Assembly: GCA_049423065.1 (NCBI GenBank)
Contig: JBMSQB010000142.1
Span: 1 to 5,822, forward strand
DNA from: SYIM01 sp041182885
Lineage (GTDB): Bacteria > Pseudomonadota > Gammaproteobacteria > Burkholderiales > Burkholderiaceae_E
Reading direction: 5' to 3'
DNA length: 5,822 nucleotides
In this document: positions 1 to 4,047 of the stretch, piece after piece
Numbering within the stretch: the first letter of the stretch is position 1
Layout: every line of letters begins with the position of its first letter
Notes under the pieces: model-generated
The model's input: the letters and a program-made list of their open reading frames with translations, nothing else
Database searches by the model: none
Told to the model about the DNA's origin: nothing
Program-made: the position numbers and the translations under genes

Positions 1-1
1 C

Positions 2-124
2 ATGATCGACAAAGCGCTTACCGTCAAACGCGATAAGGTCGGTCCCGCCATTGGCCAAATCGAGCCCAGCACGCTCGTTGAAGTCGAGCGCTCGCTTGCG
101 GTTTTCCTTGGAATCGTCAAGTAG
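2..124 (+). CDS. mazF: MazF/PemK-family toxin, C-terminal 40 codons (partial)
   Basis: The frame is open from the window edge and ends at TAG 122-124. The peptide begins MIDKALTVKRDKVGPAIGQI and ends LAVFLGIVK. This is the usual C-terminal pattern of MazF/PemK endoribonucleases: a 'vDK..tv.R..iG..iG.l' strand followed by a helix with 'l.eV.rsLavfLgi'. Members of the family cleave mRNA or tRNA at short single-stranded sequences and are neutralised by a MazE-type antitoxin, usually encoded just upstream and therefore outside this window. The ATG at 2-4 is probably internal, because a full MazF is about 110 residues. The N-terminal catalytic part cannot be seen, so it is unknown whether the gene is intact. 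It converges on fic with a 76-base gap. The family call is fairly secure despite the short peptide; the subgroup is not. Confidence 0.72.
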   Translation: MIDKALTVKRDKVGPAIGQIEPSTLVEVERSLAVFLGIVK

Positions 125-200
125 CCGTTGCGGCGAACACCGTGCACGTGCTACCGGTTGCGCGAGATCGCGATGTCTCTCGAACGACAACCCCGCCCGC

Positions 201-1316
201 TCAGTGTCCCAACTCGTAACTGGTGCTGCGACCGCTTGCGTCGGATCTCTTGAGCACGCCGCGCTCCAGCAGTTCGGTGATGTCGCGCAGCGCCGTGTCC
301 TGCGAGCACTTTCCAATGGCCGCCCACTTGCTGCTGGTCAGTTTGCCGTCAAAGCCGTCGAGCAACCTGTTGAGCAGCTTGACTTGCCGGTCGTTCATCG
401 GCGTGCCGGCCCAGTGCTGCCAGAATCTCGCCTTGGTCAGCACTGAGGCCAGCGTTGCGTCTGAACCTTGAATGGCCCTGAGCAGACAGGCCAGGAACCA
501 CTCCAGCCAATCGGTCACGTCCAGACCGCCCTTCTGCGTGGCTTCGAGGCGGTTGTAGTAGTCGTTGCGTTCGCGCTGGATCTGCGCAGACAAGCTGAAG
601 TAGCGCTGCGCCGAGCGGTCTGCGCGGGCCAGCGCCATGTCGCCCACCGCGCGCGCGATACGGCCGTTGCCGTCTTCAAAGGGGTGAACGGTCACGAACC
701 AGAGATGCGCAAGACCCGCCTTGATCACCGGGTCGTCGTGCTGATCGCCGTTGAACCAGTTCAGGAAATCCATCATTTCGGCTTCCAGCGCAGGCGCTGG
801 CGGTGCTTCGTAGTGAACCTTCTGTCGATGGATGGGTCCTGAGACGACCTGCATGGGGCCTTGCGCATCGTCGCGCCACCGGCCTACCCGGATCCTGGTC
901 AGGCCGCTATAGCCGGTCGGAAACAGCGCCGCATGCCAGCCGAACAGGCGCTCAGCGGTGAGGCGCTCATGGTGGCGTTGGGTCGCATCGAGCACCATGT
1001 CCACCACACCGTCCACCTGCCGGTCTGCCGGCGCCAGCGCACCGATGTTGACCCCCAACCTGCGTGCAATCGACGAGCGGACGGAGTCGGCGTTGAGCCG
1101 CTCGCCCTCGATCTCGCTGGTTTTGAGTACGTCTTCGGTCAGTACGCGCAGCGTTGCCTCGTCCCGTAAATCAAGACCTAGATCGTGCATACGCCCAAGC
1201 AGAAGACCCCGCGCCCGGTGCACCTGGGCAAGCAAAGGCGCCAGCCGCCGGCTGTCATAGACCCAGTGCGGCCAATCATCCTGCTGCCAGACATAAGGCT
1301 TATCACCGCGTTTCAT
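201..1316 (-). CDS. fic: Fic-domain protein (probable AMP transferase) with DUF4172-like N-terminus and C-terminal winged helix
   Basis: The predicted 371-residue protein starts MKRGDKPYVWQQDDWPHW. Fic proteins usually transfer AMP from ATP to a hydroxyl side chain of a target protein. Residues about 5-85 resemble the DUF4172 region found before many Fic domains. They contain T66-S67-E68-I69-E70-G71, which fits the inhibitory-helix pattern [S/T]xxxE[G/N]; E70 would be the glutamate that blocks productive ATP binding. The catalytic motif HPFEDGNGRIAR lies at 211-222 with H211 intact. Residues about 306-371 look like a winged helix, suggesting DNA binding. The family is usually about 370 residues long, which supports the ATG at 1316. 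An in-frame GTG at 1340 is possible, and neither start has a strong Shine-Dalgarno site. The frame stays open to 1823, but that extension is antisense to an IS66 relic and is not family-like. With its own inhibitory helix, no separate antitoxin is expected. The target is unknown. Confidence 0.9.
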   Translation of the reverse strand: MKRGDKPYVWQQDDWPHWVYDSRRLAPLLAQVHRARGLLLGRMHDLGLDLRDEATLRVLTEDVLKTSEIEGERLNADSVRSSIARRLGVNIGALAPADRQVDGVVDMVLDATQRHHERLTAERLFGWHAALFPTGYSGLTRIRVGRWRDDAQGPMQVVSGPIHRQKVHYEAPPAPALEAEMMDFLNWFNGDQHDDPVIKAGLAHLWFVTVHPFEDGNGRIARAVGDMALARADRSAQRYFSLSAQIQRERNDYYNRLEATQKGGLDVTDWLEWFLACLLRAIQGSDATLASVLTKARFWQHWAGTPMNDRQVKLLNRLLDGFDGKLTSSKWAAIGKCSQDTALRDITELLERGVLKRSDASGRSTSYELGH

Positions 1317-1487
1317 GCGGCGATTGTGGGTGTCATTCACCGCATGGTCAATCGGCACCGTTATCGTCACCAGCCGTACGCAAGCGGTCCGAGGCTGGCC
1401 GACGAAAAACCGTGTACTGACGCTGTCCGGACGGTGGGCTGCCCCAGGAGGCAGTCTTCGGAAATTGGCATTTGCGTCGGCTGGCCA
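1317..1487. other. No recognisable gene between fic and the IS66 relic
   Basis: This 171-base stretch is open in several frames on both strands, as expected for GC-rich DNA, but none of the translations resembles a family I know. It should hold the fic promoter on the minus strand. A TTGCGT at 1383-1378 (minus strand) is the only -35-like hexamer noticed, and no convincing -10 lies at the right distance. The right boundary is set by the start of IS66 transposase similarity near 1488. Confidence 0.5.
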
Positions 1488-1652
1488 TACACCGAGGCAC
1501 TCAAGCACGCGCAATGCTGGGCGTATTGCAGGCGGGAGTTCTTCAACGCCCGGGCGGCCGAGCCGGTGCTGGCCAATGAGGCGCTGGATCGGATCGGCGC
1601 AATCTACAAGGTCGAGGAAGACATCCGCGCGCGCAAGCTCTCGGGCGAGCAG
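1488..1652 (+). pseudogene. Relic of an IS66-family transposase (TnpC) internal segment
   Basis: About 55 codons in one plus-strand frame include LKHAQCWAYCRREFF at about 1503-1544, followed by EALDRIGAIYKVEEDIRARKLSGE. This matches the 'HAQCWaH.RR.Ff...' segment and the helix after it in IS66 transposases, the region lying after the second catalytic aspartate. The intact TnpC in this window has the equivalent LGCLAHARRKFF and ALEYIGRIYDVE, but the wording differs clearly. The relic therefore comes from another IS66 subgroup (the HAQCW type) and is not a copy of the element at 3196. Both sides of the similarity end abruptly: no DGYAAY-like motif precedes it and no downstream domain follows. 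It cannot be functional. It lies antisense to the open extension of fic, which shows that the extension is spurious. Confidence 0.75.
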
Positions 1653-1736
1653 GATTTCTCCGGTCACCACCTGCTCTGCGTACGCTCGCGCGATATCGGT
1701 ATAGACGCTCGAGCAATCTTTGGCACGAGCATTCAT
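1649..1736 (-). pseudogene. Possible N-terminal fragment of a phage terminase large subunit
   Basis: Read on the minus strand from an ATG at 1736, the translation is MNARAKDCSSVYTDIARAYA followed by EQVVTGEILLA. This resembles the very N-terminus of phage terminase large subunits, which typically have 'Y...A..Ya..VvsGkI.a' ahead of 'rlAc.Rhl.DL'. A slightly earlier in-frame ATG lies at 1748. The similarity stops where the IS66 relic begins (about 1650), so the gene would have been truncated there, with the ATPase and nuclease domains missing. Only about 25 residues support this call, and they are from memory of the family pattern. It may be chance. The start sits inside the hicA promoter palindrome, which argues against present-day expression. 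Confidence 0.33.
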
Positions 1737-1741
1737 GCGCG

Positions 1742-1770
1742 TTGCCATATGGTATCTATATTGATACCAT
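1742..1770 (+). promoter_or_regulatory. Probable hicAB promoter with palindromic operator
   Basis: An inverted repeat ATGGTATC (1749-1756), TATATT, GATACCAT (1763-1770) has perfect 8-bp arms around a 6-base AT spacer. Imperfect symmetry extends outward to GCCA and TGGC. A -35-like TTGCCA at 1742-1747 lies 17 bp before TACCAT (1765-1770), and the spacer TATATT is itself -10-like. The palindrome ends six bases before the hicA start. Autorepression by HicB through its ribbon-helix-helix domain is common in this family, so this is the natural operator. The symmetry is seen directly; binding and exact promoter hexamers are inferred. Confidence 0.55.
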
Positions 1771-1776
1771 TGGCGG

Positions 1777-1980
1777 ATGACTGGGACCAAAAAAATCCTT
1801 GAACAAATGCGCAAAGCGCCCACGAACGTGCGCTTTGCCGATCTTCAGAAGGTGTGCGAGGCGCATTTTGGAAAACCCAGGCAAAGCGGCAGCAGTCACG
1901 CCGTCTACAAAACACCGTGGTTGGGCGAGGCTTATCAGGTCCGGCAAGTGCTGCTGGCCATCGAGCGTCTAGGAGCATAG
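1777..1980 (+). CDS. hicA: HicA-type mRNA interferase toxin, probably with an internal deletion
   Basis: The 67-residue protein starts MTGTKKILEQMRKAPTNVRF. HicA toxins are small double-stranded-RNA-binding-fold ribonucleases that cleave mRNA and are held by HicB. The N-terminal helix, the 'NvRFaDL.kVCe..FGkPRQ' segment (18-36), the GSSH motif with the probable catalytic histidine H41, and the C-terminal YQVRQVLLAIERL are all recognisable. In this subgroup the segment after 'YkTPW' normally reads like 'pGDPRVNIQ..kGkAK' before 'YQVrQV'. Here G50 is followed directly by EAYQVRQV, so roughly 15 residues spanning a core beta strand are missing in frame (usual length about 80-90). The toxin is therefore likely weak or inactive, although H41 remains. 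No strong Shine-Dalgarno precedes the ATG; GGCGG abuts it. hicB follows after two bases. Confidence 0.85.
   Translation: MTGTKKILEQMRKAPTNVRFADLQKVCEAHFGKPRQSGSSHAVYKTPWLGEAYQVRQVLLAIERLGA
1971..1975 (+). promoter_or_regulatory. Ribosome binding site of hicB
   Basis: AGGAG lies seven bases before the ATG at 1983 and within the last codons of hicA. It fixes the hicB start and suggests translational coupling of toxin and antitoxin. Confidence 0.7.
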
Positions 1981-1982
1981 GC

Positions 1983-2306
1983 ATGAACATCAATCACTAC
2001 ACCTACCGGGTTACTTGGTCTGCCGAGGACAACGAGCACGTTGGGCTTTGTGCGGAATTTCCCTCGCTGTCCTGGCTCGCGCCCACGCCCGAAAAAGCCC
2101 TCTCGGGCATTCGCCGGGTGGTGGCCGATGCGGTGACCGATATGAAGGCCGCGGGCGAGCCAGTACCTGAGGCACTGGCTGAAAAGAAATTCAGCGGTCG
2201 CTTCATGGTGCGTATTCCTTCGTCGGTACACCGCGCACTGGCCACCGAAGCAGCCGAGCAAGGTTTAAGCATCAATCGCTTGGTCTCCGCCAAGTTGACG
2301 GTCTGA
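1983..2306 (+). CDS. hicB: HicB-type antitoxin with C-terminal ribbon-helix-helix domain
   Basis: The 107-residue protein starts MNINHYTYRVTWSAEDNEHV. Residues 1-68 form the HicB fold, a degraded RNase H-like domain that caps HicA, with the typical 'Y.yrv.Ws.ed.e.vg.c.EFPsLs' opening. Residues about 72-105 (GRFMVRIPSSVHRALATEAA, then GLSINRLVSAKL) are a ribbon-helix-helix DNA-binding domain used for operator binding. The start is set by AGGAG at 1971-1975, seven bases before the ATG and overlapping the end of hicA; an open frame reaching back to 1854 is a shadow of hicA. The two-base gap after hicA indicates one operon, presumably repressed through the palindrome at 1749-1770. Length and all domains look normal, so this antitoxin seems intact although its toxin partner is not. 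Confidence 0.92.
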   Translation: MNINHYTYRVTWSAEDNEHVGLCAEFPSLSWLAPTPEKALSGIRRVVADAVTDMKAAGEPVPEALAEKKFSGRFMVRIPSSVHRALATEAAEQGLSINRLVSAKLTV

Positions 2307-2377
2307 GTCATTTCTACGGGCAGGCACGCACTCCGAATTGTGTGAGGAGTAGCCGCATGCCCCTGGTCCACCCGATG

Positions 2378-2560
2378 CGAAAGCCCCATGCGCCGGCCGG
2401 CTTCCTGTTGGGTGAGCCCCAGGCGACGCACTGCCCGAGTGATTTCAATTACAAGACCCGACTTGATCTTGAGCTTGTCCGGGTTGGGCAAGTCGAGGTC
2501 GGCGGATAGGTTGCCCGAGCCGGCCTCAATCTCGATTCCATCAATTAGATGTTTTGCCAC
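2378..2560 (-). pseudogene. Truncated HigA-like XRE/HTH regulator (antitoxin type)
   Basis: A GTG at 2560 is preceded by AGGAG with a seven-base gap and opens a frame reading MAKHLIDGIEIEAGSGNLSA, then DLDLPNPDKLKIKSGLVIEI, then TRAVRRLGLTQQEAGRRMGLS. This matches small XRE-family antitoxins that pair with RelE/HigB-type toxins, in which '..LP...el..Ks.L...I...i...gLTQ.eaA...GisQpkvS..' is typical. Similarity stops at about residue 61, just where the recognition helix should begin. The frame then runs on as unrelated sequence antisense to hicB, down to 2003. The DNA-contacting half of the helix-turn-helix and the C-terminus are therefore lost. No matching toxin gene lies upstream (2561-2667). 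The call of a broken antitoxin is fairly firm; whether a short peptide is still made is unknown. Confidence 0.72.
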
Positions 2561-2605
2561 GTCCCAGCTCCTTTGACCCACCGAAGAGCACAGCGATCAC
2601 CGCGA

Positions 2606-2634
2606 TTGACTAGGGCTGTAAATAGCGCTAATTT
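2606..2634 (+). promoter_or_regulatory. Possible promoter/operator of the phd-relE operon
   Basis: TTGACT (2606-2611) is one base off the -35 consensus and lies 17 bp before TAATTT (2629-2634), a modest -10. Between and touching them is the perfect 8-bp palindrome TAGCGCTA (2623-2630). A second short inverted repeat, CAGAG (2635-2639) and CTCTG (2647-2651), lies downstream. Phd/YefM antitoxins repress their own operons by binding palindromes at the promoter, so these are plausible operator sites. The -10 is weak and there are no functional data. Confidence 0.38.
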
Positions 2635-2667
2635 CAGAGCTTAATTCTCTGGTGCTCGGAGCCGCTC

Positions 2668-2919
2668 ATGGATGTCATTTACGCCGATCTTTCAATCAGC
2701 ATGTCCTCTTTCAAGAAGAATCCGGCCGAGGTGTTGCGCAACGCAGGCGAGAGGCCGGTAGCGGTGCTGAATCACAATCGCCCCGCCTTTTACATGGTGA
2801 CCCCCCGGCTTTTCGAAGCGATGATCGAGGAGATGGGTGATCGCGACTTGGTGGCCCTGGCGCGTGAGCGTCTAGCTCGTAAAGACACCGCTGTCGAGGT
2901 CAATATTGACGAGATCTAG
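2668..2919 (+). CDS. Phd/YefM-family antitoxin
   Basis: The 83-residue protein starts MDVIYADLSISMSSFKKNPA. Residues 1-50 carry the Phd/YefM (StbD-like) N-terminal fold: a short strand, 'isms.fKknpa.vl..a.erPVaVLnhnrPaFYmv.p..fe.m'. This domain dimerises and binds operator DNA. The acidic C-terminal tail (residues 51-83, with RERLARKDTAVEVNIDEI) would wrap the toxin. GGAG at 2658-2661 lies six bases before the ATG. The gene overlaps relE by 14 bases if that gene starts at TTG 2906, giving a typical antitoxin-first operon. Length and motifs look complete, so this antitoxin should be functional. It would neutralise the RelE encoded next and co-repress the operon with it. StbD and YefM are the closest named relatives I recognise, so I give no firm gene symbol. 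Confidence 0.92.
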   Translation: MDVIYADLSISMSSFKKNPAEVLRNAGERPVAVLNHNRPAFYMVTPRLFEAMIEEMGDRDLVALARERLARKDTAVEVNIDEI

Positions 2920-3199
2920 GCCGCCGGCAGTGGTGTACCGACTCAAATTCCTGCCGGAAGCGCTCGCTGAGTGGAATGCGCTTGATGGCAGCGTCAAGAT
3001 CGTTCTTCGCAAGTTGCTCAAGAAGCGGCTCATCGAGCCGCGCGTGCCGGGTGCTGAACTCAACGGATCACTGAGGGACTGCTACAAAATCAAGTTGCGG
3101 AAACAGGGGTATCGGCTGGTGTATCAGGTTGAGGATGAAGTCCTCACCGTGCTTGTGCTCGCGGTCGACAAACGCGAGAACATGGCCGCTTATCGGTAA
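2906..3199 (+). CDS. relE: RelE-family ribosome-dependent mRNA interferase, stop codon provided by the adjacent IS66 end
   Basis: The 97-residue protein contains YRLKFLPEALAEW, then DCYKIKLRKQGYRLVYQV and VDKRENMAAY, close to E. coli RelE in wording and spacing. RelE cuts mRNA in the ribosomal A site. The residues matching E. coli K52, K54, R61, R81 and Y87 are K61, K63, R70, R90 and Y96, so the catalytic set looks complete. E. coli RelE continues eight residues past the tyrosine; here only R97 follows. The stop TAA (3197-3199) is part of GTAAGCG, the IS66 left terminus, so the insertion cut the normal tail. TTG 2906 has GAGG six bases upstream and overlaps the antitoxin gene, hence my choice. 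Alignment with RelE fits GTG 2930 equally well, giving MVYRLKF. Activity of the shortened toxin is uncertain but possible. Confidence 0.9.
   Translation: MTRSRPPAVVYRLKFLPEALAEWNALDGSVKIVLRKLLKKRLIEPRVPGAELNGSLRDCYKIKLRKQGYRLVYQVEDEVLTVLVLAVDKRENMAAYR
3188..3195 (+). repeat. Candidate IS66 target-site copy, left
   Basis: GCTTATCG directly abuts the IS left end (GTAAGCG at 3196). GCTTATCA at 5793-5800 matches it in 7 of 8 bases, and IS66 elements make 8-bp duplications. If this is the duplication, the IS would end at 5792. The competing reading is that the right copy is part of the IS terminal repeat. Confidence 0.35.
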
Positions 3200-3222
3200 G
3201 CGTCCCGTGAACACACATTGAG
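3196..3222 (+). repeat. IS66 left terminal inverted repeat
   Basis: The sequence starts GTAAGCGTCCCGTGAACAC. The GTAAGCG opening is characteristic of IS66-family ends. TAAGCGT recurs inverted at 5791-5797, and an AATTCAT further inside the left end (3224-3230) recurs, shifted by one base, at the matching distance from the right end. The first four bases also supply the relE stop codon. Confidence 0.68.
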
Positions 3223-3274
3223 AATTCATTTTTATCCATACAGGATCGAGTTTTTCTAGATTCTGGATGGAAAG

Positions 3275-3652
3275 ATGAAAGCTTCGGACGTGAAATTGCC
3301 CGCCAAGAGGCGGCGTGGCCGGTACTCAAACGAATTTAAGCGCGAATTGGTCAATGCCTGCGAGGCGCCTGGTGTATCAACCGCAAGCGTTGCCCTCGCA
3401 AACGGTGTCAATGCTAATCTCTTACGTCGCTGGGTTTCGGAATTTCGGGATATTGCACGCAACCGCAGAGGGATTCCCGCAGATGGTTCGTTGAGCGATC
3501 GGCCCGAGTTTATACAACTCGAATCCGAAGTTCGCGAGATGACCACGCCGACCTCTAAAGTCGAGCTCGTTATGCAGCGGGGCGAGTTTCGGGTCTTGGT
3601 TTCCGGATCAAGCATCGAGTGCGCCGAGTTTGTACGCGCGCTCTTCAAATGA
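3275..3652 (+). CDS. tnpA: IS66 accessory protein TnpA (helix-turn-helix)
   Basis: The 125-residue protein starts MKASDVKLPAKRRRGRYSNE. A basic stretch (11-16) leads into a helix-turn-helix at about 15-58 with 'yS.EFKrelV.ACe.PGVStAsVALAnGvNANLLRRWV', the hallmark of the IS66 TnpA/OrfA family. The C-terminal part (about 92-125: VELVMQRGEFRVLV, then a helix ending FVRALFK) also has the family's beta-strand and helix ending. The protein is thought to bind DNA, probably the IS ends. In the related IS679 all three Tnp proteins are required for transposition. GGATGGA at 3265-3271 is the only ribosome-site-like sequence before the ATG. The gene ends in ATGA shared with tnpB, so the two are translationally coupled. 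It is more AT-rich than fic or tnpC. Confidence 0.92.
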   Translation: MKASDVKLPAKRRRGRYSNEFKRELVNACEAPGVSTASVALANGVNANLLRRWVSEFRDIARNRRGIPADGSLSDRPEFIQLESEVREMTTPTSKVELVMQRGEFRVLVSGSSIECAEFVRALFK

Positions 3653-3981
3653 TTCGAGTCGACTCGGTCTGGATGGCAACCGCCCCGCTCGATATGCGGG
3701 CCGGCCCCGATACCGTGCTGATCCGCGTAGTGCGCGTATTTGGCTCTGCGCACCCGCATCATGCTTATGTCTTTGCCAACCGTCGCTGCGATCGAATAAA
3801 GATTCTCGTTCACGATGGTATTGGTATTTGGCTTGCTGCTCGGCGCTTGAATCGCGGACGGTTTGTTTGGACAAACTCGGTTGAATCGACCGTTCAAATC
3901 AATTCCAGCCAACTTTCTGCTCTCACGATCGGATTGCCTTGGCAGAAAATAGGGAATACAGGAATAATATCCATTATTTGA
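3649..3981 (+). CDS. tnpB: IS66 accessory protein TnpB (IS66 Orf2 family)
   Basis: The 110-residue protein starts MIRVDSVWMATAPLDMRAGP. It has the full family signature: 'DMRAG.Dt' (15-22), HHAYVFANRRCDRIKILVHDG (about 37-57), GIWLAARRLNRGRFVW (59-74) and a closing IGLPWQKIG near residue 100. The start ATG overlaps the tnpA stop (ATGA at 3649-3652), which is the typical IS66 arrangement and excludes the longer frame reaching back to 3619. Its biochemical role is unresolved in the family; it is needed together with TnpA and TnpC in IS679. Length matches the usual 110-117 residues. The last 20 codons are AT-rich (KIGNTGIISII), leading into the AT-rich gap before tnpC. Confidence 0.93.
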   Translation: MIRVDSVWMATAPLDMRAGPDTVLIRVVRVFGSAHPHHAYVFANRRCDRIKILVHDGIGIWLAARRLNRGRFVWTNSVESTVQINSSQLSALTIGLPWQKIGNTGIISII

Positions 3982-4012
3982 AACGACTGTTCGAATATTG
4001 GCTTTTTTATTG

Positions 4013-4041
4013 TCGACATTTATTAATCGAGACATTATAAT
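4013..4041 (+). promoter_or_regulatory. Probable internal promoter for tnpC
   Basis: TCGACA (4013-4018, one base from consensus) and a perfect TATAAT (4036-4041) are separated by exactly 17 bp in the AT-rich tnpB-tnpC gap. Transcription would start about 4048, which is the tnpC ATG itself. No Shine-Dalgarno site lies before that ATG, so the transcript could be leaderless, or translation could begin at the in-frame ATG 4075, which has GAGAGG just upstream. The hexamers are seen; their use is inferred. Confidence 0.5.
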
Positions 4042-4047
4042 GATCGC

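Noticed and set aside
125..200. Short palindromes GCACGTGC and ATCGCGAT between mazF and fic as a bidirectional terminator
   Set aside because: The arms are only four bases each and no T-run accompanies them; nothing convincing.
51..446. Plus-strand open frame overlapping the mazF end and the fic 3' end
   Set aside because: It is low-complexity Ser/Arg/Ala-rich translation typical of an out-of-frame read in GC-rich DNA, with no ribosome site.
1317..1823. N-terminal extension of the fic open frame (169 extra codons)
   Set aside because: It is antisense to the IS66 relic, passes through the hicA promoter and does not resemble Fic proteins; the family length fits a start at 1316.
2357..2509. 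Plus-strand 50-codon open frame starting ATGCCCCTGG with GAGGAG upstream
   Set aside because: The start signals are attractive, but the product is antisense to the HTH fragment, has no family resemblance and ends quickly; likely chance.
3256..4035. 259-codon minus-strand open frame opposite tnpA and tnpB
   Set aside because: Both plus-strand genes have clear IS66 signatures and the antisense product resembles nothing known to me.
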